This document shows positions 1 to 8,330 of a DNA stretch of 19,450 nucleotides, one piece after another (positions within the stretch are counted from its first letter, which is position 1; every line of letters starts with the position of its first letter). The notes under the pieces are model-generated. The model was not told the DNA's origin. It saw nothing but the letters and a program-made list of their open reading frames with translations, and did not search any database. The position numbers and the translations under genes were made by a program. The stretch is taken from positions 1 through 19,450 of the forward strand of contig JADNYV010000632.1 of assembly GCA_015501055.1 (NCBI GenBank), read 5' to 3'. Origin of the DNA: Mucidula mucida (lineage: Eukaryota; Basidiomycota; Agaricomycetes; Agaricales; Physalacriaceae).

Positions 1-376
1 AGTCTGTGTTTGGGACTCCTTGTCCATACATGTTTCCACTAGGGATGCTCCACGCCCTTGACCCAGTGTTGTATGCTACTAGTCCGTAAAACCATTAAAT
101 ACGAGTAATAACTGCATGTAAGTAATAATACTAAAACAACCATATGTGCTACGAGTGTTGGTGGTGTGTATACAATAGGGAGTTCATGAGGTATTGGCAT
201 GTATGATGTCATCCATGTGTTGGGCGTGTGTCCGACATGAGTACGGCTTCAGTAATGAAAAGGAGTATGATTGGTGACGAAACAGATGATGAAACAGTCC
301 GTTGGTTGATAAGCCAAGCCCCCCGATAAGATATGATAAGATTGAGAATGTGAAAATATGGCGATTCATAACACCA
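1..376. repeat. Left arm of a long inverted repeat
   Basis: This stretch is the reverse complement of 14461-14838, with about 28 mismatches or small gaps by hand count, most of them transitions. The match begins at base 1, so the arm may continue beyond the window. It stops abruptly after the shared ATGGCGATTCATAACACCA at 358-376; from 377 the two sides differ completely. On the right side the same ATG opens a transposase-tail ORF, while here it leads into unrelated sequence with no recognisable protein. It could be the terminal inverted repeat of a large DNA transposon, or one of two dispersed copies of the same element end. Confidence 0.9.
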
Positions 377-1168
377 CTTGCAGCCTCCCGCGCAACGTCT
401 TGCTCTCCATTTTTGAACACATGTCAAATGAAAAATATGCCTCTACGGATGTAGGAAAGCATCCGTGGTCCGTGGACTCTCAGTCAAGTCTGTCGCTCAT
501 GGCGGGATATTGTTCTCTCCCTCACAGCTTGTGGGCGTTGGTGAATTACTTCGCCACAAGGTACACGCGACACCGTGATTGAGATCATGCAGGAGTACCT
601 ACGTCGATCTGGGCAACACCCTGTCTCAGTCGTGCTCAAAGGAAAGTATCACGCGCCGGTATACGACCTTATATTATTGGGGAATATCACTGATGGAGGC
701 TTCTTTATGTGATGGACATCAACTCCAGCTTTGCCTCGCGCCTCTCTTCCTTACCGGGAAGTATTCAGCAGTTAGAAGTGTTGTACAAGTACGTACTTGC
801 TTTCTGACCACCATCATCAGTGCGTTGTACAAGTACATACTTGCTTTCTGACCACCATCATCAGTGTATGATTCAAAAAGGCGCCCTTGAGCTCGTCGTC
901 CGAATTCTTGTCGCTGACAGAGCAGCTCTCCGCAATTGCCAGCACCTTCAAGCGCGGCACCACAACCGACACCAACTTCAGCACAATCACCACTAGAGCA
1001 GCAGCCGAAAGAGGAATTTCTAAGTCGATCTGGACTGCCCACTTTGCCTCTGCGAGTTCGGCCTGGCCCAATACACCTGCGCCTCTGCGCCGCCTTTACA
1101 ATCCACTTCACCTCTGCAAGTGTAGTCGGGTTTGCGCCTCTGCGCCCCTTCATAACCATATTGTATCA
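377..1168. other. No recognisable gene; unique sequence with a short tandem repeat
   Basis: No ORF here resembles a known protein. The only clear structure is the 44-bp duplication at 780-867. The part from about 1040 to 1168 is rich in GCGCCTCTGCGC-like words and continues on the far side of the solo LTR (GCGCCTTTGCGC after 1420), which shows that the LTR interrupted one continuous stretch. Confidence 0.5.
780..867. repeat. Two tandem 44-bp units, each with a palindrome
   Basis: Units 780-823 and 824-867 are directly adjacent and differ at only two bases (G/A and C/T). The first unit contains the perfect 14-bp palindrome CAAGTACGTACTTG; the second has one change that breaks the symmetry. 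A simple tandem duplication explains the arrangement. A protein-binding site is possible but nothing nearby supports it. Confidence 0.9.
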
Positions 1169-1414
1169 TGTTGGAATATTCGAGCACATTCCGTAGCTCG
1201 TGCTCTTAGTCATCCTTAGCCCAGCCTGCCCAAGACTGACTACTTATGAGTCAGTAGTAGAATCTTCTAGTATTGTAGTCTACAGTATATAAGGCATGTA
1301 TTGTAGCAGTAATACTTCACTCGGTTGCTTTAGAGCAACTCGTTCCACCTGCTCAGCAAGCGAGACTGTCTGCGCACCTCAGTGACAGTGCTTACCGTGT
1401 GTATTCTTACAACA
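1169..1414 (+). mobile_element. Solo LTR, 246 bp, copia-like ends
   Basis: The element begins TGTTGGAATATT and ends TTCTTACAACA, so TGTTG and CAACA form the short terminal inverted repeat. It is flanked by identical 5-bp target duplications TATCA at 1164-1168 and 1415-1419. A TATA-like TATATAAGG at 1286-1294 suggests the plus-strand orientation. No internal retrotransposon sequence is present, so this is best read as the product of LTR-LTR recombination. It shares only the first ten bases with the LTRs of the full copia element at 8020-13529, so it belongs to a different family. Confidence 0.93.
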
Positions 1415-1419
1415 TATCA

Positions 1420-2225
1420 GTCCGCGCCTTTGCGCTGTCTCGCCGCGCACACAATAGCCACGACCGTATTATTGCCACCGGCGCCGTCTTGGTCCATGAC
1501 AAACCATCTCCAGATGTTATCTTGGCTACGAGTGCACGACTTGTGTGACACCTTGGTGCTTCCATGTGCACTTATCTTCTTTCTTGGGACCCCTCCTTGG
1601 TTTCTTGGTTTCTCCTCCTCGTAGCGAGGGCGACCGACTATAGGTCGGTATTCGAGAAGTATGTTCTCTGATCCAGTGGCCAGAGGTCCGTTGGGACCTT
1701 CTTAAAATGCGGAGATATCCATGCGGGTGCTCAGTCACTGGGTGGAAATCGGGTCTCGCCCGCCATAACATTTCCATACACGGCCGTTCCTCATTGGGAC
1801 CTGGTGTGCCGTTTCTACCTTTAAATGGCATCTTTAAGTAAGTACCTACGAGATCAGACTTGGTACGTATCACTCACATCCTTGACACATGTGCGACCAA
1901 ACTGCGCGTCAACATCGCTCTTTGCTTACGTCGGTTCTCACTCAAGGCCTCAACACGCGTACACACGCGCCACATCTCATTGTTATGAATTTCCTTATAT
2001 ACTTGGATCAACATTGCTGGTCCAAGTCGTCCTCACCAACGTAGCAAAAACCAACTAATCGATGAATACTAGCTCTTGCTGCAAGATGCAGCCACAGCCA
2101 CGCGTGCAAAGAACTATGGGGTGTATTATACAAAGCGAGCGCAAGATCATAGGTCATATCCGTACAAACCGTGTAACTAACGATAGATGATGTATATGCT
2201 AGCAACCAATATGCGTCGTAACCAA
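1420..2225. other. About 800 bp with no supported gene
   Basis: No ORF is recognisable on either strand. The stretch is the downstream flank of the minus-strand subtilisin gene, so its right end probably includes that gene's 3' untranslated region and termination signals, which I cannot point to. A small hairpin (ACCGAC, 5-nt loop, GTCGGT) lies near 1633-1650. Confidence 0.4.
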
Positions 2226-3822
2226 TTATGCAACAGTCGCATTGTTGAAAATCAACAAGTTGGGGGAAGATGCGCCAACGTCTGACAGCAGATCGGGGGT
2301 GGAAAGGCCAATCAAAGCATTCTTGAGCTGCGTCGTGGTCAAGGTCTTGGGCTTGCCAGGAACAGGTGCGTGCAAGAGTTCAGGCGATGGCAAGAAGGTT
2401 GATATCCAGCGGGGCAGAGCGGCGTGTGCGAGTTGGTAAATGGAGAACGCCTTCTGCGACTGGAGATCAACGTGGTCAAAGGCCTTGCTGAGCGATGGGT
2501 CAAAGGTGGCGTGGGGGTAGATGGACAGGAGGTACGCGAGCATTCCAGCGACGTGAGGGGAAGCCATGGACGTTCCCGAAAGGGTAGCGACGGCATTGGG
2601 GCCGCCCTTGTAGGTAGACTGGATGTTCAAGCCAGGACCGAAGACATCAACACATTTGCCGACATTGGAAAAGTAAGCGCGCTCATCACCAAGAGTGGAG
2701 GCGCCGACGGTTACGGCCTTCTCGGAGGCGGCGGGAGAGTAGCTGCAGGCATCCTTGTTGTCGTTACCTGAACAAACAGATTAGTAAGAGTAATAACACG
2801 AGGGTCAAGATACTGACCGGCTGCAACAGCGAAGTGCAGACCAGCGTCGACAGCGCGGTTGACAGCCTGATCGAGAGCAGGAGACTTGCCACCACCAAGC
2901 GACATGTTTGCAACGGAGCCCTTGTGACTGGTCTGGCCGGTCGCCTTGAACTCCGCATCAGCCTTGGCGGCCTTTGCAGCAGCAGCCTCAGCCGCGAACG
3001 CGACACCACCAACGACATCGGACATGGACCCACTGCCGTTTGAGCCAAGGACCTTGACAGCGATGACATTGGCCTTCTTAGCGACACCATACTTGTGGCC
3101 AGCAATGGTACCAGCGCAGTGAGAGCCGTGACCGTTGCCGTCCTCGTCAACATCGTTGTTCGGAATGGTCTTGCCCCACAGAGCGCGACCCTCAAAGTCA
3201 ACGTGTCCAACATTGATGCCGGTATCAATGACGTAGACATCGACGCCCTCGCCTCCGGTCTCAGCAAACTCATAAGTCGAGAATGTGCCAAAGGTGAGCT
3301 TGGGACGGTGGGAGACACGGGCAAGACCCTATACTGTCGTTAGCTCCGGATACGGTCAGAAGGAGATGAGTCACCCACCCAAGGCGCGCCCCTCTGCTTA
3401 TCCATCGTCGACACTTCATGAACCGTGTACTCGGTCGTCTTCACAATCTGGTCGGGCTCAATGTAGTCCACCTCTGGGAGCCCCCGCAGACGCTCGATAA
3501 CCTCCGGCGAGAACGAACCAGCGTATGCGTTGATATGCGAGTACACCTGCTGCACACCAGACTTGACCGACATCAACGGGTTCTCTGCGTGCGCCATCTG
3601 CAGGAAGTTGAAGTGATTCTCCTTCAGCATCGGCGGCAGGTCCTCCTTGAGCACGACAATGTACGAGTCGTTGATACTGCCATGTACGTGGTGCTCGTTA
3701 ATGACCGGCGCAAGGTGCAAAGGCGAGCGGAGCGTCGTAGGTGAGTGAGGGAACGTGGAGAGCGGTGTCGCCGCCACCGCCGCCGTTAGCGACAAGGCAA
3801 TGATAGAGGTTATGGGCGACAT
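2226..3822 (-). CDS. Subtilisin-like serine protease (S8A, proteinase K/cerevisin type), 3 exons
   Basis: Exons are 3822-3379, 3328-2818 and 2767-2226; both introns are 50 bp (GTGGGT...TAG and GTCAGT...CAG). The spliced frame is 1497 nt, 498 aa, ending TAA. The start has a strong CCACCATGT context. Residues 1-19 look like a signal peptide; 53-129 form an inhibitor I9 propeptide (SYIVVLKE...YIEPDQ). The S8 domain starts near GAPWGLARVSHRP (146). Catalytic residues visible: Asp183 in VIDTGIN, His215 in GNGHGSHCAG, Ser385 in SGTSMASPHVAG, with oxyanion Asn320 in AVAAGNDN. The C-terminal extension to 498 and the overall length fit vacuolar protease B/cerevisin and Alp2 relatives better than short secreted proteinase K. 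Its likely role is zymogen-activated proteolysis in the vacuole, autophagy or secretory pathway. No disabling lesion is visible. Vacuolar versus extracellular location is inference. Confidence 0.93.
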
Positions 3823-4790
3823 GGTGGTTAGGGAGGCAACAGGAGTTGCGCGAATCCGGATGATAACGCGGCTCGTGTTGGGCCCTGTTTGCCATCGCCG
3901 TCCGCAGCACCTTTAACCCCACACGGCTCTTTACGCTGTGGCGGTCGCGTTTCTGAGCATGTAACAACCCAAAAGGGAGCACGAAAGTGCCATAATGGCG
4001 CAACACCCCCCAATCGTTACGAAAGGAGACAAGCCGAGCTAGAAACGCGCTACGCACGCGTTGCTTATCTACCTGGCAGCCAGACTGGTGACTGGACAAG
4101 AACTCGACGGATTGGGTAAGAGGCATCAGACTTTCCGTTGGCCCGTCCGATAAACCTATCTCGAGGGTGATCAGCCTTCCGAGTATTTCGCGACAATGTT
4201 CAACCAGACACAGTGTGGTGGTTGGCAAGTGAGGTCTGTCGGAACAACGTTCTTATACTTCCCCCGGTCAGTGCGGGAGCATAACTTGTTACTACTAGTC
4301 ATTATCGTTACAACATAGAAGAACGCTAGTACAGTGCCTAGTAGTAGTATAACGACGCACGAGTCGAAGCTAAAATCAGGTGTTCAAACCGTTTTCCATT
4401 ACGAACAACTGAAAAGCTGCCCCAATAAAGCTCACTGGACCGGCACACCGTGTTCACTGCGGGAGTTATGCCTGCTCTGTTTATGTGGCGCAAGATCCAA
4501 CATTCCCAATCCTATTCTATATGCGAATGGCAAACGGGGCCAACGAGATGCTTTGCGGTCTTGGCTTTCACATCTCTCGCATTGTAGTCCAAAGTGCCTT
4601 ACTCCCTTTCCCAACAAACAAGCAAACAGTTTTGATAGGACTGCAATGCTGAATCGTGATTGAGAGCAAACTGTTACGACAATGCTGATAATAAATACAA
4701 ACTGTCCATGCTGCCTAAGTAGAGCCCCAAAGTCCGTCATACATAGTAGGTATAAGGTGGTGGAAGTACGATAATTAGTAGTGCTTATCG
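3823..4790. other. Intergenic: promoter side of the protease, downstream side of the next gene
   Basis: Both flanking genes read leftward, so this stretch holds the upstream region of the subtilisin gene (right after 3822) and the 3' region of the KYD-repeat gene (left of 4791). The ORFs present are short, overlap on both strands and show no recognisable domain. I see no clear TATA box for the protease. Confidence 0.4.
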
Positions 4791-6019
4791 TCATACTTGT
4801 CTTCCCTTGTCATCATCGCACTTCTCCTTGTCATCCTCCTTCTTGTCGTCGTACTTGCCGTCGTATTTGTCCTTGTCGTCATACTTGTCCTTGTCATCGT
4901 ACTTCTCCTCAAAGGAAAGTTTCTAGAGCCCCGGCGTCAGTGGGAACACGTTAAGCGCAAGATTATATACGTACCACGAAAGTCGCCTTGCCGAAAGTAG
5001 CCGTGAACACCTCTTTGTCCCCAGTACCAAAGAGCACACATGATTTATCTAATCCAACCCAGTCAGTCGCAGAACCAACACAGTGCTCAAAGAGACATAC
5101 CCTCCTCATAGACACCAATAAAAGTCTCGGGGCAAGAGTAATCACAGTCAACCCACTGGACGTCAAAGCACTTGGTCTTCTTATCAAAAGCGCGGAACTA
5201 TTCAAGGCGAGTCAGGGTGAAGTACATCAGAACAGAAGAAAAAAAGACAGACGATGGCAGTCTCGACATTGCGCGAAATACCGGTGAAGGATGTAAACGA
5301 GTTTTCGACCGGCTGGGCCGAAGCACCAGCTGGAGTGGGCCATTTTGCACCACCAAGGAAGAAATAGCTTTAAAACGCCGTGAGTTGATGTCAATTTTTG
5401 AGGAAGAAAGACGTACTTGTAGCTCCCCTTGCTAATATCGTCAGACGTACTCGCGTAGCCGACGATACCAGAAAAGTAGGGTTTCCAAGGATCAAGACCG
5501 TTCTTCTGCACGTTAGACACGTTAAAGACGAAATGGGAGCGTCACGTACGAGTGTCTTGATGTTGAACGCTCCCCAGGTGTCAGAGGACTCGTTGATCTC
5601 GACAACCAATTTCTCCTCATCATGGTTAGCCCTGGTGTACGCGCCGTACCAGGTGGTCTCCTTCCCGACATAGCCAAAGTCCTTGCCGTCGTACGTAGTT
5701 AGCTTGAGATACCCTTTGACGCTGAGAAATGATGTTAGATCTTTGCGGGATGAGAACAAAAGGACTCCATACCAGTCCTTGTCATCCCATTTGTCATCCT
5801 TGTACTTGTCGTCGTAATCCTTGTGATCGTAATCCTTGTAGTCCTTGTGATCATAATCCTTGTCTTTGTAATAGTCCTTGTCCTTGTAATCATACTCTCC
5901 TCTAGCCACAGCGCGCGAGCCCACGCCTTCGCTAGGCCCAAATTAAGTGGCGCCCGTAACGCAGGCGACGCGAAAGTGACCGCGGACAGAGCCAAGACGG
6001 AGAGGACGTTGACCAACAT
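4791..6019 (-). CDS. Secreted protein with Lys/Tyr/Asp-rich repeats at both ends, unknown function; frame broken or oddly spliced
   Basis: I reconstruct seven exons: 6019-5773, 5721-5550, 5505-5417, 5367-5253, 5197-5101, 5048-4975, 4922-4791. The introns are 51, 44, 49, 55, 52 and 52 bp, all GT-AG, mostly with CTAAC or CTGAC branch sites. The N-terminus (MLVNVLSVLALSAVTFASPA) is a convincing signal peptide. It is followed, in another frame, by a run of DYKDKDY/DHKDY units (about 5885-5785). The middle is globular, with GYLKLTTYDGK, TWGAFNIKTL, FSGIVGYASTSDDIS, NSFTSFTGIS and a cysteine-rich part (KCFDVQWVDCDYSC). The tail repeats KYDDKDK and ends at TGA 4791-4793. The signal and repeat frames do not join: either a single-base frameshift, or a 68-bp intron with a weak GTCGCC donor (5969-5902). 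The core resembles uncharacterised secreted Agaricomycete proteins as I recall them; no function can be assigned. Confidence 0.7.
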
Positions 6020-6055
6020 GTTGACGATGTTGACAAGACTAGTAACAGTTCAAAG

Positions 6056-6063
6056 CTTAAATA
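6056..6063 (-). promoter_or_regulatory. TATA-like box of the KYD-repeat gene
   Basis: On the minus strand the sequence reads TATTTAAG about 37-44 bases before the ATG at 6019. That spacing implies a very short 5' untranslated region. Assignment is by position and composition only. Confidence 0.4.
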
Positions 6064-6317
6064 CTGAAAGGAGCGGAAACGCCCCCATGGGCCGCATAGA
6101 CGCGAGTGAGGCGTGTGCATGAAGATTTGGCTGAGCCAAGAAGATGTGTTCACCTCGCTAGGCAAAAGTGTCCGGGCGTGCAGCTACAGATGTCGGCCGA
6201 AGTAAGCTGTGCCGTCCGCATGAACGCGCGGTCACGTTGAGACATTCGAGCTACAGGGTGCGGATACAAAGAGCCGTTGACATGTCTTGCGCTCTCAGGT
6301 GACTCGAGCGAAGACAC

Positions 6318-7080
6318 AGCTGTCGGGGGTGACAGAAGGAGGAACGAACGTGGGCACCGTGTCCTACCATGGTAAAGGCGACACGCCGATACACAGGTCT
6401 AGGATGGCGTCTACATTCCTCGTGCATGCCATGTGGACGCGCTAATGCAAGGTGCAGCGCAGTAGACAGTTCAGTCAAGCGTTCAACAATGACACGGCTT
6501 TGAGCCATGTGTTGTCGGAGGTGGTCGCGTCTCAAGCTTCAACATTTCGAAAACACACACCGCACGACAAGAACATATCGCATCTGCCATCCTCTTCGGA
6601 GTGAACACTTTTAGGTCGAGAGACTGCTGCTCGCCGGAGACGATGAACTGGTAATGGATAGGTGTCGGGCTTCAGACACCTCGGGCCAGGAACGCTCACA
6701 GCTTGGACTGGGAACGAGAACCGTCATCTGATGGTGGGTGATGCGGGTGTGCTCTGTCGATAACATGGAATGGGAAGCGGAGTCATATTGACTTCCAAAC
6801 TAGAGAAGGGCTGCGTGCTCTGTGTCTGAACATCGTGTGGCGGTCCATGTCGCTGGCGCGGAAGGATCGGCTGTCAACCTTCCTCTGCCCAGTTGTGATA
6901 TGCTCGGCCTGCTTCCCCGAACTCTGGAACCCATTCTCCAGCTGTCGGGGGTAGCAGAGCGACTGAGGAGACGCGAACATGGGCACCGAGTATACGGCGA
7001 CACGCCGTCTACATAGGTCTACGCTCATGAAAGCTGCAGCGCAGTAGATAGTTCAGCCGAGCGTTCAATGACAACACGGT
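6318..7080. repeat. Diverged direct repeat pair (6318-6500 and 6940-7080)
   Basis: Shared words occur in the same order in both segments: AGCTGTCGGGGGT, GGGCACCG, GGCGACACGCCG, AGGTCTA, GCAGCGCAGTAGA, AGTTCAG and AGCGTTCAA. The intervals between them differ in length, so the copies have accumulated indels as well as substitutions. A second short pair, TTGACTTCCAAACT plus GAGAA, lies at 6788-6807 and 7266-7285, followed by a looser match (CTGGAACCCATTCTCCA-like). The origin is unknown. Confidence 0.65.
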
Positions 7081-7800
7081 CATGGCGACTTTGAATCCGG
7101 CTATGTCGGAGAGCAGATCCAGGAATCGTCTGAAAACGACGCTGGGGGGGAGGAAGATGGACTGCGAGTCAGGCCACGAATGGATTCGCGTTCGCGACAA
7201 CTGGGAGCGGGGTGTGCTTGAGGCATGATGTCGATGGCGCGGGATGGGGAGATGCAGCACTGGAATTGACTTCCAAACTCGAGAACGCTGTGGCAGAGGT
7301 CTTGGCATGCGTCCTCAAACGCTGAAGCCCATCCTCCAAATCTCTTCCAGGTCCCTTTGTTGGGCCCAAGTACTCCTTCAGTTGGATTGTAGATTGGAAG
7401 ACTATCGAGAGACGGGCACTGCGCAGACACTGGTGATCGTCGACGAAAAAAATAATTTATATCGACTAGTGAAGCAGCTGCTGGGTTCGGAGGGAAATGT
7501 TGGATGGTGAGAGCAGTAGTCTTAGACCAACTGCTCAGGATCGTGAAGACAAGTAAGGCAGAACTATTGAACGTGAGATTTTCGGGGGCAGTTTTACAAA
7601 CGACGTTGGTATGAAGAGGGGGATTTGGCTCGGTGACACTACGGAAACTACAGTATCAGTTAGCTCATAGCGCTACTTGTAATTGAACGTACATTCTGGA
7701 CCCAAAACCCATTGGGGGCTGGACACCATGGGACACTGAGCGTTTTGTATGCGCATAGAACACGTTAGGTTCGTGCATACATACAACTAAATGCAATTCA

Positions 7801-7869
7801 CCCAGCACCGTGGTAATCACGTGACCCGGCAACTGCCGTTCGAGGGTTCGATTCCGAGCACATCTTTTT
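7801..7869 (+). other. tRNA-like fragment: B box plus T run
   Basis: GGTTCGATTCC at 7845-7855 matches the RNA polymerase III B-box consensus. TGGTAATCACG at 7811-7821 resembles a weak A box or tRNA D-arm, and TTTTT at 7865-7869 could be a Pol III terminator. I could not fold it into a tRNA: the T stem has mismatches and no 5' acceptor strand pairs with the 3' end. It may be a tRNA pseudogene, a tRNA-derived SINE head or chance. Confidence 0.3.
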
Positions 7870-8014
7870 GCTCATTTTCGTATATCTTCTCTGGCATTTA
7901 TCTAGACTATTTTTCGGGTACAGAATCGGTTCAAATATTACAGTTTAAGACGGGTCAGTTATACAAGTAAATTGAAATTCCCATACACACAGCTATACAC
8001 AATTTGGGAAGGGC

Positions 8015-8019
8015 CTTGG
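8015..8019. repeat. Target site duplication CTTGG, left copy
   Basis: It is identical to 13530-13534 on the other side of the element. The pre-insertion site reads GGGCCTTGGTTGTATG across the junction. Confidence 0.93.
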
Positions 8020-8321
8020 TATTGAGACTTATAGATGTCGGACGACGTGGGGGAACAGGACAATAATATTGGTGAAATAATCGAGCTATTTAAACGAAAA
8101 CCGACGTGTATCTGAGTGAGATGAGAACGGAAAGTAAGTAAGTATAATATGGCTAAACGGAGAGAACAGTAAGTAACGATGGAGTCGGATGCTCGGATTG
8201 AGTCGTTCCGAGTCTGTAGAATTGTGGCGTCTGTCGGAGACGATGGTAGCGAGTCGGTGAAGATGGATGCGGGTTGGTGAATATAGGTGCGGGTCCGTTG
8301 TGACCGGCTTGTATTCCAACA
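8020..8321 (-). repeat. 3' LTR of the copia element
   Basis: On the minus strand it begins TGTTGGAATACAAG and ends TCTCAATA, an imperfect TGTTG/CAATA terminal repeat. It differs from the 5' LTR at three transition sites: ATGTCGG/ATGTTGG near the left end, GACGATGG/GACAATGG, and CCGTTGTG/CCGTCGTG near the right end. Confidence 0.96.
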
Positions 8322-8330
8322 CTCCCCCTC
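8322..8330 (-). promoter_or_regulatory. Polypurine tract of the copia element
   Basis: The minus strand reads GAGGGGGAG immediately before the TGTTGG of the 3' LTR. It would prime plus-strand DNA synthesis. Its first two bases are the last two of the gag-pol TGA stop (8331-8329). Confidence 0.85.

Larger units (their letters stand above)
6064..8014. other. Two kilobases without a recognisable gene; diverged repeats
   Basis: No ORF has recognisable domain content, and the open frames are short and overlap on both strands. The visible structure consists of two sets of diverged direct repeats (6318-6500 with 6940-7080; 6788-6807 with 7266-7285) and a tRNA-like B box near 7850. The stretch ends at the copia insertion site. 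It could be decayed transposon or gene sequence. Confidence 0.5.

Noticed and set aside
1..376. Inverted-repeat arms as solo LTRs
   Set aside because: Ends of the TG...CA type can be forced (TGTGTTTGGG, AACACCA), but no target duplication fits at the right copy, and the inner edge coincides with the start of an ORF. Not excluded for the left copy, whose outer flank is missing.
719..1159. 146-codon minus-strand open frame overlapping plus-strand frames of 110 and 86 codons
   Set aside because: No domain or recognisable motif, it runs through the 44-bp tandem repeat, and competing frames of similar length exist in the same DNA.
3698..4228. 176-codon minus-strand frame upstream of the protease
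   Set aside because: It overlaps the protease signal peptide in another frame and has no domain content.
4334..4663. 109-codon plus-strand open frame between the two minus-strand genes
   Set aside because: No recognisable motif, no splice context, and a minus-strand frame of similar length (4432-4794) overlaps it.
5785..5885. DYKD-like repeats look like an engineered FLAG epitope or vector contamination
   Set aside because: The units are imperfect (DYKDKDY, DHKDY), no exact DYKDDDDK occurs, codons vary, and the repeat sits in a gene with native short introns and a matching tail.
8086..8322. Identical 78-codon frames in both copia LTRs (also 13294-13530)
   Set aside because: They simply reflect the duplicated LTR sequence on the transcript strand; no protein family is suggested.
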